A DNA stretch of 64,000 nucleotides from Colocasia esculenta (Eukaryota; Streptophyta; Magnoliopsida; Alismatales; Araceae), in the NCBI GenBank assembly GCA_014218235.1, contig CM024753.1, positions 178,040,348 through 178,104,347 of the forward strand, in the 5' to 3' direction. The position numbers were made by a program, and so were the translations under genes. The notes below the pieces were generated by a model. That model was not told the origin of the DNA. It searched no databases and worked only from the letters and a program-made list of their open reading frames with translations. Positions 11,160 through 23,222 of this stretch are shown here, in pieces; the first letter of the stretch is position 1, and every line of letters starts with the position of its first letter.

Positions 11160-11700
11160 CATCGATTTCAGTTTAAGTGCCAAATTAATAAGCGCTACAT
11201 AGATTTGGTTTTAATTGATTTTATAAGCGCTATAACGATTTCTTTAGAAGCCATAACGATTCTTTAAGTAAATGCAACAATGTGCCAAGAAATCGGTCTC
11301 ATAACGATTTCTAAGTGACTGCAACGATTTGATAAGAAATCGGTCTCATAACGATTTGATAAGTGAGTGCAACGATTTGCCCTCACATCGATTTGCCTTC
11401 GCAATGATTTGATAAGAAATCGGTCTCATAACGATTTGATAAGTGAGTGCAACGATTTACCCTCACATCGATTTGCCTTTGCAACGATTTGATAAGAAAT
11501 TGATCTCAGAACGATTTCATAAGTGATCACATCGATTTCTTTATTGATCACAACGATTTCTTCAGGAGATCATAACGATTTGCTTGCATAACGATTTCAT
11601 AAATGATCACATCGATTTGTTCAACGATTTGTTTACAAATGAGCAACGACTCTTCACATAACGATTTCATAAGTCATGCTCATAACGATTTCTTCGTGGA
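11160..11700. repeat. AACGATTT / ATCGATTT motif cluster in the 5' LTR
   Basis: Roughly 30 copies of ACGATTT or TCGATTT (some inverted as AAATCG) occur in 540 bp. Common contexts are CATAACGATTT, GCAACGATTT and CACATCGATTT, partly organised as a longer duplicated block near 11320-11500. The 3' LTR has the same cluster at about 15290-15830. Confidence 0.88.
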
Positions 11701-12020
11701 TTCTGTTCAAACACAGATTGCCTTTATATTTCAAATATGCTTGGCGCTTAAATGAAAAGTCAAATATCTTCTGACAAAAAGCTGCATGCATATTTCAGAG
11801 TCTTGTCAAATAGATATGAACTACTATTTTCAGAATGTTAGCAGAAATACAGTAGCATGCACTGATATCTTATAAACACTCTCTTATGCTAACACTCTCT
11901 TCTATGCTGACAGATCTCGAAGAGCACCAGAGTCTGATTAAGACAAATGAAGAGAAAGATTAACAACGACTAGAAGAGCTCCAACGGATCTCTTCAACGG
12001 ATCTATTCTAAAGCTGCTCA

Positions 12021-12028
12021 TATAAAAG
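12021..12028 (+). promoter_or_regulatory. Probable TATA box of the gag-only copia element, 5' LTR
   Basis: TATAAAAG in the context CTCATATAAAAGATGGAGC. The same element is at 16154 in the 3' LTR. About 810 bp of LTR follow, which would make a long R-U5. Confidence 0.6.
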
Positions 12029-12833
12029 ATGGAGCATTGCTGAAGAACAAAAAAAAAAGAGCCTTCCTGAAAATCCTTCAAGGAGTGTACAACTGTGAGA
12101 AGAACCTTCACGCCACAAACACTCAGAGAAAGAGAGAAGAGCTCGAGCCAAAATCTACAGAAGCTTTCAAGCAGAAGTCTTCATCGCCTTCAAGCCTTCT
12201 TCTCTTCCATTCTCCCTATGCTCATTGTAATCTTGAGGGAGAGTCTGTGACTGTGAGCTAAGTCCATAGTGTTCATCTTGTATTAGCTCTCAGTCTTGTT
12301 CTTTCATTTCTAAGAAAGACTGTCCAGCCGTAGGACTGTATACAGTGTGTAACCTAGCTATATAGAGGTTAGTGTCTAGCAGAACCTTGTTGGGGTTTGT
12401 ACCAACAGGACCTAGCTGGGGGTTTAAGTCTAGCCGAACCGCACTGGGGTTTGTTCCAGGAGGTTTACTTCTGAACCTGTAAAAGAAGTAGGTTTGCTTC
12501 TGAGCCTAGAAAAGAAGTGGGCTGCCTTCTTACCCGGGAAAGAGAAGAAGACCTGGTGGGGTATCCAGGGTGTTGTACGTAGTGTCCTTGAGGGGGACTG
12601 TACCTTTGGTTAGTGAAATCCCAAGAGGTTGCTTGGGGACTGGACGTAGGACTTCTATGTGGGAAGGGCCGAACCAGGATAAATTCCTTGTGTCCTTTGT
12701 GTATCACACTAAACTAACCAAACCTTCAAGTGTTAATTTATGTGTTTAAGTTTCTATTTCAGATTTCAAAAAAAAAAAAACCTATTCACCCCCTTCTAGG
12801 CTAGCTTGCTGCCATACCGAAAGGGCCAACAAG

Positions 12834-12848
12834 TGGTATCAGAGCGGG
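12834..12848 (+). other. Primer binding site, tRNA-Met type
   Basis: TGGTATCAGAGCGGG starts 3 bp after the 5' LTR. It is complementary to the 3' end of plant initiator tRNA-Met, the usual primer for this group. Confidence 0.9.
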
Positions 12849-12893
12849 TCTCTGAACTTTCAAGAAGATCCAACGATCTTAGAGCAAAGATCC

Positions 12894-14680
12894 ATGGCAG
12901 CTCAAGGATATGCTGAAGGGCCAACAAGTGGCCAATCAGTCACCAGACCTCCATTCTTTGATGGAGAGGACTACCAATACTGGAAGATGAGAATGGAATG
13001 CTTCATTCGAGGCATAGACTTTGATCTGTGGCAGGTAATTGAGGTAGGTGATTTTTTTATTGTTCCTGCTGAAGGCACTACTGCTATTACAGCAGCAGAT
13101 AAGCATAAATTAGCCCTAAATTTTAGAGCTAAGAAGTTTTTATGTTGTGCTTTATCTAAAAAGGAATTTAGTAGAGTATCTGCTTATAAATCTGCCAAAG
13201 AAATATGGGATAAGCTGCAGATAACTTATGAAGGAACAGATAAAGTGAAACAAACTAGGATAGATATTCTTGTTTCAAAATACGAACAATTTAAAATACT
13301 TCAAAATGAAAATATCACTACTATGTACAATAGATTTTCAAGCATAGTAGTAGGTTTAAATTCTCTTGGAAAAATTCTTTCTAATGAAGAAACTATTAGA
13401 AAAACACTTAGGTCCTTAACTATTTCATGGACACCTAAAGTAACTGCTATTGAAGAGGCCCATGATTTAACCAAATTGTCAATTGATAATTTAATAGGTT
13501 CTCTCATGGCACATGAAATAAATATGGAGCGATTGCCTGAAAGCTCATCTAAGAAGAAATGTACTGATGCTCTTAAGGTTGTAGCTGCTCCTTCCACCTC
13601 TTCCTCTTCTAGTTCCCAAAATGCAGATTCTTAAGATAATGATGCTGATGAAGTATTGTACAAGCTTCAGAAGATTTTAAAGAAGAAGAAAAACAGATCA
13701 AGAAGGATCCAAAGAAAGGAGAAAAAGGAGAAAGAACCAGTATGCTATGAATGCAGAAAACCTGGGCATCTGAGACCGGATTGTCCAAGACTCAAGAAGA
13801 TTAGTCAAACCGAGAAGCCCAAGAAGCAGCACAAGAAATTTAAAAGAAGAGGCATGGCGGCTGCTTGGGAAAATGATGAGGTCACAAGCTCAGAATCATC
13901 AAGCTCAGATTCCAAAAAGGAGCAGGTAAATCTAGCCCTCATGGTGGGACTAGATGAGGTACATTCTGACTCATTTTTTAATTCTTACACAGATTCAGGG
14001 TCAGAATCAGAAGACTTAGAAGAAGTCTTTAATGAACTATATGAAAAATATAAGGGGGTTGTAAAAGAACTAAAAAATCTGAAAAACAACTCTACTTGCT
14101 TGGAAAACACCAATTCTGATCTTAAATCCGAATTGGAGCAACTAGAAGAACAATTAAAAGAATGTAAAGATAAAAATTATTTTTAAATGAAGATTTGAAA
14201 AGCAAGAATAATGAGAAGTTAGAGTTAGAAGAAAAATTAAAAACTCTAACTGAAGAAAATATGTATTTAAAAGAATCAGTTAGAAAATTAACTGAAGGGA
14301 AAACATCTTTAGCCCTATGCTTAAAAGGATCAAAATCTAAAAATAACAAACAAGGGCTTGGATACATACCTCCAGAAAAAGGAAAACAAGCCATGATTCC
14401 AGAAAAATATCCACTACCAAAATTTGTAAAAGAAACCAAGATGCCCCAGAAAAAGGCCACTGTAAAAGAAAAAGTTTACAGAAATCACGTTCTAAAAACT
14501 CAGCACAAAGAAAATAAGAAAAACAAAACAATCTATATTCATTGTTGTTCTCATTGCAATAAACTAGGACACACTGTAAACACCTGCACAACAAGACACT
14601 TAGTTTGGATCCCTAAAAGATATTTTCATGCATCTAACCATCAAGGACCCAAAAGGATTTGGGTACCTACCTTTGAGTAA
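12894..14680 (+). pseudogene. copia gag, SIRE-type, broken by one stop and one frameshift
   Basis: Capsid/nucleocapsid gene of the copia element. The start ATG is 49 bp after the primer site. Residues 1-247 carry the copia gag core (UBN2-like; motifs PPFFDGEDYQYWKMRM and AKEIWDKLQITYEGT). A TAA at 13632-13634 interrupts the frame, which resumes in the same frame with a basic stretch and a CCHC knuckle (CYECRKPGHLRPDC). A coiled-coil, Glu/Lys-rich part follows. A T-run near 14176-14182 marks a frameshift; the last segment (14195-14680) has a second finger (CSHCNKLGHTVNTC) and ends GPKRIWVPTFE. No protease follows. Both breaks are single events in an otherwise well-kept frame. Confidence 0.88.
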
Positions 14681-15096
14681 TTTTCTTGTAGGTTAGCCTT
14701 GGAGCATCAAAAACCAAGGATGCTCAAGGCAGGAGTGGCTGTAGACTCTTCATTCAAATCACATCTGAAGAAAGAGTAGTCACAAAAATTGAATTAGTCT
14801 TTATTACTAACAATTATTTGCAAGTTTCATTCAGGTGGAGTCTCTCATTCAGGGGGAGCACAGACTAAGGGGGAGTTATTCATTTATGTCAATTATTGTT
14901 GAACCCCTCAATGGTAAGAATTTCTTTCACAAAGGGGAGAGAATACAATGGTAAGAACCTTCCTTTTTGGTTTGTGACAAAAAGGGGGAGAGTATGCATG
15001 GTATGCATTATCTTTGAATTTTCGTAAACCTCTATGCTTTATATATTTTTATCAGAAAATTGGCATAAATTTTGTCATCACCAAAAAGGGGGAGAT
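14681..15096 (+). other. 3' untranslated body and polypurine tract of the gag-only copia element
   Basis: No coding sequence. Several GGGGGAG blocks (about 14844, 14870, 14987) precede the polypurine tract AAAAAGGGGGAGAT, which abuts the 3' LTR at 15097. Repeated purine tracts are common in SIRE-type elements. Confidence 0.75.
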
Positions 15097-16999
15097 TGTT
15101 GAACCACTTTATAGTTGTCCTTGTATTTTGGTGATAACAAAACTTATGATGATTTCAATTAGTATATCTTTGTTGATTAAATGTTATTGAATATTTTGTT
15201 TCATCTGTGTCGCATCAATCTCATAACAAAATGCTAAGTCTCTCATTGATGCAATATGGCGCAAATGATAAAATCAATGTTTAATCAATATACATCGATT
15301 TCAGTTTAAGTGCCAAATTAATAAGTGCTACATTGATTTGGTTTTAATTGATTTTATAAGCGCTACAACGATTTCTTTAGAAGCCATAACGATTCTTTAA
15401 GTAAATGCAACAATGTGCTAAGAAATCGGTCTCATAACGATTTCTAAGTGACTGCAACGATTTGATAAGAAATTGGTCTCATAACGATTTGATAAGTGAG
15501 TGCAACGATTTGCCCTCACATCGATTTGCCTTCGCAACGATTTGATAAGAAATCGGTCTCATAACGATTTGATAAATGAGTGCAATGATTTGCCCTCACA
15601 TCGATTTGCCTTCGCAACGATTTGATAAGAAATTGATCTCAGAACGATTTCATAAGTGATCACATCGATTTCTTTATTGATCACAATGATTTCTTCAGGA
15701 GATCATAACGATTTGCTTGCATAACGATTTCATAAATGATCATATCAATTTGTTCAACGATTTGTTTACAAATGAGCAACGACTCTTCACATAACGATTT
15801 CATAAGTCATGCTCATAATGATTTCTTCATGGATTCTGTTCAAACACAGATTGCCTTTATATTTCAAATATGCTTGGCGCTTAAATGAAAAGTCAAATAT
15901 TTTCTGACAAAAAGCTGCATGCATATTTCAGAGTCTTGTCAAATAGATATGAACTACTATTTTCAGAATGTTAGCAGAAACATAGTAGCATGCACTGATA
16001 TCTTATAAACACTCTCTTATGCAAACACTCTCTTCTATGCTGACAGATCTCGAAGAGCACCAGAGTCTGATTAAGACAAATGAAGAGAAAGATCAGCAAC
16101 GACTAGAAGATCTCCAACGGATCTCTTCAACGGATCTATTCTAAAGTTGCTCATATAAAAGATGGAGCATTGCTGAAGAACAAAAAAAAGAGCCTTCCTG
16201 AAAATCCTTCAAGGAGTGTGCAACTGTGAGAAGAACCTTCATGCCACAAACACTCAGAGAAAGAGAGAAGAGCTCGAGCCAAAATCTACAGAAGCTTTCA
16301 AGCAGAAGTCTTCATCGCCTTCAAGCCTTCTTCTCTTCCATTCTCCCTATGCTCATTGTAATCTTGAGGGAGAGTCTGTGACTGTGAGCTAAGTCCATAG
16401 TGTTCATCTTGTATTAGCTCTCAGTCTTGTTCTTTCTTTTCTAAGAAAGACCCTTGTCCAGCTGTAGGACTGTATACAGTGTGTAACCTAGCTATATAAA
16501 GGTTAGTGTCTAGCAGAACCTTGTTGGGGTTTGTACCAACAGAACCTAGCTGGGGGTTTAAGTCTTGCAGAACCGCACTGGGGTTTGTTCCAGAAGGTTT
16601 ACTTCTGAACCTGTAAAAGAAGTAGGTTTGCTTCTGAGCCTAGAAAAGAAGTGGGCTGCCTTCTTGCCCCGGAAAGAGAAGAAGACTTGGTGGGGTATCC
16701 AGGGTGTTGTACGTAGTGTCCTTGAGGGGCACTGTACCTTCGGTTAGTGAAATCCCAAGAGGTTGCTTGGGGACTGGACGTAGGACTTCCATGTGGGAAG
16801 GGCCGAACCAGGATAAATTCCTTGTGTCATTTGTGTGATTGTTTATTTTCTTCTGCACTACTACTCTTTATCACACTAAACTAACCAAACCTTCAAGTGT
16901 TAATTTCTGTGTTTAAGTTTCTATTTCAGATTTCAAAAAAAAAAAAAATCTATTCACCCCCTTCTAGGCTAGCTTGTTGCCTTACCAAAAGGGCCAACA
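15097..16999 (+). repeat. 3' LTR of the gag-only copia element
   Basis: TGTTGAACC to GGGCCAACA, 1,903 bp. It is the second copy of 10960-12831, with scattered substitutions and an extra segment of about 34 bp near 16832-16868. The TATA element is at 16154-16160. The pair is clearly more diverged than the LTR pair at 20856/27250, so this insertion is older. Confidence 0.93.
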
Positions 17000-17004
17000 A
17001 TCTA

Positions 17005-18230
17005 TGCTTTGCTAGTTTGATCTCAGGTGGCGTTTCCATATTCTGTAGCTTATTTTGTTGTGTAATTTATCTTTTGCTAGTAGTGGTACTTGCCATTCCT
17101 ACTCCATCCCCATGGTCTGGCATCGTCTCCGACATTCTAACCCTCACAAGTTGTTGTTCGTGGTCCTCTACTGTGGTAATGTGGTTCTTCTCTGTTTGGT
17201 TGTGTCGAACTCCCCCTCAATTATGGTGGTCCTGGGAGTGCTTCTCCCCGTTGAATCTCTATCGATGTTGCCGAAAAGCAACTCCGATAATTATGTGCGA
17301 CATCCAGTACCTGTAGCGTGACAATACTTTTGGTGCCATCATCTACACCCCTTTGCCTCCTCTTCCTCGGCCAGTCCAGTCGAGTTCCTCCCTAGTGATA
17401 CCATCGTTCGCGGGTGTGCTTCCTCACATTGGCCAGTCACCAACGACGTTTGTCAGTCTTTCCCAACATCTATTTGCAACTCCTAGACTGGAGCTTCTTG
17501 GTTTCTTTCCTATTGGTTGGGGGCTTCTTTGTTATGTATGGACCTTTGGTCCTTATGTTATTGTTCTGTGTGTTTGGGACTGCCTTTGGTGGCATTCATC
17601 GCTTATTTCTAGCGGTCGATACTGCCTCTGCCTACCATTTATATCCATTTGCGATAATTTGAATGAAAGGAAACATCTTTTATTGTGAAAAAAATAAAAA
17701 GAAAACGTTGTTTGAATGCAAAACCACTCTATACTAGAAAGAGAGATGGGGAAACAACTAAACCAAAACTTTGTACTTTCTCATTTCCTTTGTAACAGAA
17801 CACGACTTGATATCTACCAATTGTAGTCCCTCCCTTGGTATGACAATGATCACTAGTCTATTATATGCTGGGTAATTTAAACATTGCAAAAAATGATACT
17901 GTGTGCCTTCACAGTTGAATCGAATGATCAGCTTTCTGCACTGTACTGGTTTGTTAAAGACAAGCAATACCTTAATTTTTGGGTGCCAATTCCTTGAAGC
18001 ATTATATAATTTTGATCTTCCACGTGTAGGTGTGTGCCTTCAGTTCCCTTACCCTAGTTGGGTTCTTAGATGATCATGGGATTTCACAGTAAGTGCCTCT
18101 TTAAAGAAATTTGTGTGGGTGCTTAGGTTTCTAAAAACCTGTTGAAAAGAGGCATCTAAAAGGTGTTCCCTTTCAATCCCTTTCCTTTCTCCTCTTTTTC
18201 TTACTTCTTTTTTTTTCTGGAAATTTTTTT
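17005..18230. other. Unassigned sequence right of the copia-like element
   Basis: Continuation of 10350-10954. The stretch up to about 17690 is T/G-rich with short open frames, and ends with an A-rich tail (AAAAAAATAAAAAGAAAAC). This could be the 3' end of a plus-strand LINE, but no reverse transcriptase is visible. 17700-18230 shows nothing recognisable. Confidence 0.25.
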
Positions 18231-18359
18231 TGCAAGTTTCTATGAACGAGGGAGCTTTAACTGTAGGCTCCTGTCAGAAATGTCTGTGCAAAGAAGTTCA
18301 GATATTTTTACAGGTATTAATTTCTAGCCCCTATTTTTTATGGATCCGTAATGGACGAT

Positions 18360-19632
18360 CCCCGAGTGACGTTTTTTATCTTCTTGACGTGAATAATTGT
18401 TATTTTAAAACTTTTCAACTCTTATTTTAACGTCTTTAAACTTACATTTTAAGTTATACCAACATTTACTTTAAGTTCTACATACTTTAACTCACCGTCA
18501 CACATATTTTAAAAACTTCGAATTCTTACTTTAATGCCTTCGAACTTAGACTTTATGTTATGTCAATAGTAACTTTAAGTCTCATACACCTTAACTCACC
18601 GTTACACATACTTTAATGATCTTAAATTCTTACTTTAATGCCTTCACACTTAGACTGTAAGTCATGTCAATAGTGACTTTAAGTCTCACACACTTTAACT
18701 CTTCATCACATATACTTTAACGACTTCAAATTCTCTTTTTAATGCTTTCAAATAGTGACTTTAAGTCCTAGATATTTTAACTCACCGTCGCACATACTAC
18801 AATGAACTCGAACTCTTATTTTAATACCTTCAAACTTAGACTATAAGATATGTTAGTAGTGACTTTAGGTCTCACACACTTTAACTCATCGTTACACATA
18901 TTTTAACAACTTCAAACTCTTACTTTAACACCTTCGAACTTAAACTTTAAGTCATGCCAATATTGACTTTAAGTTCTACATTCTTTAACTCAATGTTACA
19001 CATATACTTTAATGACTTCGAACTATTACTATAACACATTCAAACTTAGATTTTAAGTCATGTTAGTAATGACTTAATTTAAGTCCCTCACATTTTAACT
19101 TATCGTTACATATACTTTAACGACTTCAAACTCTTATTTTAATGTCTTCGAATTTAGACTTTAAGTGATGATGTCAATAGTGACTCTAAGCTCTATATAA
19201 TTTAACTCACTGTCACACACACTTTAACAATATCAAACTTTTACTTTAATGTCTTCAAACTTAGACTTTGAGTCATGTCAGGAGTGACTTTAAATCCCAC
19301 ACACTTTATCTCATTGTCACATATACTTTAATGACTTCGAACTCTTACTTTAACATCTTCAAACTAAGACCTTAAGTCATGTCAACAGTAATTTTAAATT
19401 TCACACACTTTAACTCACCATCGCACAAACTTTAACGATCTCAAACTCTTACCTTAACGCCTTCGATCTTGGGATTTAAGTCATGTTAGTATTGATTTTA
19501 AGTCCCACACACTTAATAACACATCATCACACATATTTTAATGACTTCAAATTCTTATCTTATCGCATTAAATCTCTTATTTTAATACCTTCGAACTTGG
19601 ACTTTACGTCATGTCAATAGTGATTTTAAGTC
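18360..19632. repeat. Degenerate tandem array, period about 105 bp
   Basis: About eleven units of the pattern TTTAACTCACCGTCACACAT, ACTTTAACGACTTCAAACTC, TTACTTTAA-GCCTTCGAACT and TAGACTTTAAGTCATGTCAA. Unit spacing varies between about 75 and 115 bp. The array stops at the left CACTA end and one more partial unit follows the right end (39036-39100). Confidence 0.85.
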
Positions 19633-19970
19633 CACTACAGGAGGACCAACATTTATCAGCGAATATATGTCCGCGGTTGGCAATTCAAGGACAAAAGAGG
19701 TATAAGGCAGCGGCTTTTTCAGACCGTTGCCATAAAGGTGTTTTGTCCATGGTTAGCTGTATACGCTGATAAAAGTGCAGCATACGTCAGCGGCTAAAAT
19801 TTGACCACGGATAAATGTTGAGTTAAGGCCGCGGCTTTGTTCAACGGCGAACATATACCCTTCCGCGGCTATGGAAACTATTGATATATATATGTTATGT
19901 CTGCGATTATACAAACTGCTGACATATATATATTAGTCAGCAGCAACTAGCTGCTGACAAATATAAAAAT
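19633..19970 (+). repeat. CACTA left terminal and subterminal repeats
   Basis: Terminal CACTACAGGAGGACCAACAT is followed by repeated short motifs in both orientations (ATATGTCCGCGGTT, CAGCGGCT, GCTGATAAAAGTGCAGCATA). Such subterminal motifs are the binding sites of the small CACTA transposase. 19970-20160 is AT-rich filler with (AT)n near 20118-20139. Confidence 0.8.
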
Positions 19971-20219
19971 TTTATTTTATTTATTTTTAAATAAAAAACT
20001 TCTAATCAGACATATCTAGAACATATACATTTTTTAATAATAAGTTATTTTAATTTAGTGATCGATATATACATATGTTATTTATATTTGAAATATATAT
20101 GTATATTTGTGCTATATATAATATATATATATATATATAGGTCCATACATGAACTAATGCTTTATGCAGTGGACTAATCACTCGTCATCATCCATATCCA
20201 TACTTGCCCGACGTATATA

Positions 20220-20247
20220 CACTACAAAAAGAAGAACATTTGTCAGT
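20220..20247 (+). repeat. Internal second CACTA left terminus
   Basis: CACTACAAAAAGAAGAACAT followed by TTGTCAG is identical over 27 bp to the inverted right terminus at 39035. It fits that end better than the outer left terminus does. It is followed directly by the end of the captured CLASSY/DRD1 fragment, without subterminal repeats. Confidence 0.8.
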
Positions 20248-20249
20248 GG

Positions 20250-20855
20250 TTTAGAAAATATCCTGGCTATCCTGAATGTCAAGTACACTCTCAAGCTCAA
20301 ATTCTCTGCTCCCACAATGCCCACTCCATTCAACCCGCATTTTTTAAATGAGCTCTTATCTGAAGCAGGTATGGTGATCTCTCTCTTCAGGAGAATCAGC
20401 AGCAACCAACCTATAGGTGTAAACTTTCTTGGTCTGCCCTGGTCTAAATGCTCGCCCAATGGCTTGGCGAGATACAGAAGGATTCAGATGAACATCTAAG
20501 CTAATGACTCTTGATGCTCTTACAGGCGAGATGCCCTCTCCACATGCCTTGATTGAACCACAGAGGACCTTAGCATTCGATGACTGGTTGAATTGTTCCA
20601 TCGCTTTTTCGCTGTCTTCAGTACTAGTATCACCAGAAATCATAAAAGTTTCCTTTCCTGTCTGCCAGCCCTTAATCTTGAGAATTAGCCTCTTTAAGAA
20701 TCTGAGTGGAAGAATGTACTGGCTGAACACAAGCACTTTCTCTCCGACAGTGTCTTCCATTAACAAAATGTTTAGAACGAATTTTGTCTTTACTCCATCT
20801 TGCAAGTCTATGGATTCCAAAAGATCGTCCATTTCTTGATCTTTCATGCTGGCAC
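20250..20855 (-). pseudogene. Captured fragment, CLASSY/DRD1-type SNF2 remodeller, C-terminal part
   Basis: The minus strand encodes the second helicase lobe (Helicase_C). Visible motifs are GEKVLVFSQYILPL, GSIKACGEGISPVRASRVI, DVHLNPSVSRQAIGRAFRPG and YRLVAADSPEE. The family works in RNA-directed DNA methylation, where CLASSY proteins bring Pol IV and DRD1 serves Pol V. After TCFR a TAA breaks the frame, but homologous sequence (similar to KMWFEWNEYCG) runs on to about 20265, essentially the gene's normal C-terminus. The first helicase lobe is absent. A Ty3 element inserted at 20856 separates it from its other half at 30284-30700. CLASSY versus DRD1 cannot be decided by eye. Confidence 0.85.
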
Positions 20856-21954
20856 TGTCACGTCCTAATAAAAGGCTATTTATTGGGAAATGACAGAAAA
20901 CAGGCACAAAGTAATAACATTAACGTTTATTCATTATAACGCAGTCTGCGGAAGTCTTATTACATAAAGCTCCTCATTACACACTAAGTGAGGAGTAAGG
21001 ATGAGTAGCTACTACTCATAACATTTTACAAGTACGCAACTAAAGCAGTAAATGGTTGGTTGACTCGTCATCGGTGTCCACTCTGCACACAGCCCATTTT
21101 ACACTTCTCCCTCATCTTGATTACCTGAAAAGGGAAGGATGGGTGAGCTAACTAGCCCAGTAGAATTCAAATCCTTAAATCAAAGGATCAGGAACACATG
21201 ATAATTTAGGTAAGAACATGAATGGTATCAAGAACAGGCAGATAACCAAGATAACATGTCAGTGAATGTATAACAGTAGTATGAAAACATAGGCATACTC
21301 AGAAATTCATATTAAGGCTCAGGTTCGGAGTCATATAAATATTCACACAGGACAGGTAATAGGATGAACGGATATCAAAGAAGCAATACCAGATCTCAGA
21401 ATAGTAGCTTGATACAGTGATAGTAAAACTCAGGTCATGCTCAAGTATATAGCTCACGAATTGGTTCATATATCAGTTCACACAATACAGGAAGTATGAT
21501 GACCATAATCAGGAAATAGTGATGCAATGCCAAACATCCCGGTATCCTTATCACTCCCGTACGGCCCGTAATGAATTCGGGTGCTCCTCCCAGGACTGGA
21601 CCAGCCCTATTTGCACAGGCATATCAGTTAGGTGGGGTCCAAGGACCCAATAAATGTCATCATCATAAGTTTATCATATCTCACAAGGTGTTCAAGCCTT
21701 TGAACTCTCAAGTCATCAAGTAATATAAACTTAGTTGTCGAATACAGGAGAATGGACTCAACGGAGTACCATTTGGAGTTGACGGTTTCAAGGATAATTC
21801 AATAATGAGTAAGGTATCCAAAGTGGGTAATCTTTATGGTAGAATGACAGAAAATATCAAAGTAAATAAGAGGGTAATTTGGTAGGCTATTAGGATGAAC
21901 TTTGAACAAGGATTTACACATGTAAGAGTGCTGAAATCCAAGGCAGGACAGTAG

Positions 21955-22130
21955 CTGTCGACAGGAAGGAAGGATCTGTCGACAAATGGCACAGACAGAG
22001 CTCAGGTTTGCTGGCTCTGTGGGTATCTGTCGACAGATGCAAGGGATCTGTCGACAGATCCACACAGTCCAGAAACCTGGAGTTCTGGAAACATGCGCCT
22101 GTCGACAGCTCTTGGGCTGGCTGTCGACAG
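21955..22130. repeat. CTGTCGACAG palindrome cluster, 3' LTR
   Basis: Six copies in 176 bp, five perfect and one ending GACAAA. It is repeated at 28349-28524 in the 5' LTR. Confidence 0.95.
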
Positions 22131-23215
22131 GAAGCAGCAGAACTTCTGTAAATCTGTTTAAATCCATTCTAAGCACCCTAATTATAGATCTTATAATTCA
22201 AGGCATGATTGATATCAAATGGAAGAGTCTAAATAGAGTTTTCACAGTGGTTTATAAACTAAACAGTCGAGATGCAACAAGAGATTGATAATTCGAACTT
22301 GGTCGGCTATAAACTAATGTAGTGTAGTATTGGAAGCATGAACTTGATAGCAATGGTTTATTGGAAAATTCCTATAAGATGGACACTAAAACTCAAGGTA
22401 TTTCATGAATCCAAGTCAATGTTCGAATTATCAACCATCTAAACCGAAATCCTCACACTGTTCTAAGGATATGTTTACTTCTACCAGAACTCTATATCAT
22501 GAACTTGAATCAAAGGTGGAAGAAGAAGAAGAGATGATCTGGAGGTAAAATAAGTATCTCTTCCTCCCTAACGTAAGAATATTCATCAAAACTAGACGAA
22601 AACTAGTAAGATTACAGTTATATCAACTTGGCTACTCAACACGAGTTATTTATCATGTGTGGAGAACAGATTAAGGAAAAGGAGATGAATCCTACACATG
22701 GATAGCTAGGAACCTACTACCACATGCTACTGGAGGAATATCCTTTCCAACCAGAGATTATGTGAACTCAAGGAGTAGCTTCTATAGAAATACAAAACAC
22801 ACATAAAGTGCTAGAGGGGTTCATGACACTAGAACAGAAACTGGAACATCCAAACAGTAGGTTCTAAAGTTTATTCAAGGACATGAGTTAGAAGAGGAGA
22901 GATGAGGATCGAATCCTACCTGATTTTGAATTCTTCCTTTGATATAGAAATCCACAATTCACCACGAATAGTAGATGGGGAGATGGCCAAAAGCAAAGAA
23001 GGAAGCAGTTGAAGCAGTAACAACTACTGAAGTCTGCTTTACTGTCTTCCAGCAACACCCAGTAGCAGCTCCAATAGTAGTTCAAGCAGGACCAAGAGAT
23101 GCACAAGGTGTAGCTAACAACTCCAGCTACACACCCACACTGAAGTCTCGTGAATCCCAGCAGCAGCATAAGAGGGAAGGAGTCAGAAAGATAGGAACGA
23201 AGAAGGAGGGGGTGT

Positions 23216-23222
23216 ATTTATA
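23216..23222 (-). promoter_or_regulatory. TATA box in the 3' LTR
   Basis: The minus strand reads GGCTATAAATACACCCCC, a strong plant TATA context. The copy that would drive the element is in the 5' LTR at 29611-29617. Confidence 0.7.

Larger units (their letters stand above)
10960..12831 (+). repeat. 5' LTR of the gag-only copia element
   Basis: TGTTGAACC to GGCCAACA, 1,872 bp. It matches 15097-16999 along its length, but lacks about 34 bp that the 3' copy has near 16832-16868. It has an array of AACGATTT/ATCGATTT motifs at 11160-11700 and a TATA element at 12021. Confidence 0.93.
10955..17004 (+). mobile_element. Ty1/copia element with gag only (TR-GAG-like), SIRE-type
   Basis: Two LTRs (10960-12831 and 15097-16999) surround a 2.27-kb body holding gag but no protease, integrase, reverse transcriptase or RNase H. 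A Met-type primer site follows the first LTR and a purine tract precedes the second. Flanks are ATCTT (10955-10959) and ATCTA (17000-17004), a 4-of-5 target duplication. The long gag with a second C-terminal finger ending GPKRIWVP recalls the SIRE lineage. The arrangement matches what is called TR-GAG in plants: non-autonomous elements that supply only capsid and need pol in trans. Confidence 0.9.

Noticed and set aside
17005..17700. LINE 3' end
   Set aside because: Only the A-rich tail and T/G-rich composition suggest it; no reverse transcriptase or target duplication found, so it was left as unassigned.
19633..20219. Left CACTA end as a separate unrelated element
   Set aside because: Subterminal motifs match those of the right end at 38615-39035 and the flanking array rejoins across the whole element, so it was kept as the true outer end; the alternative is noted in the findings.
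21799..22288. Frames of 100-125 codons duplicated exactly at 28193-28682
   Set aside because: They are duplicated only because they lie in the two LTRs; they read through the CTGTCGACAG palindromes.
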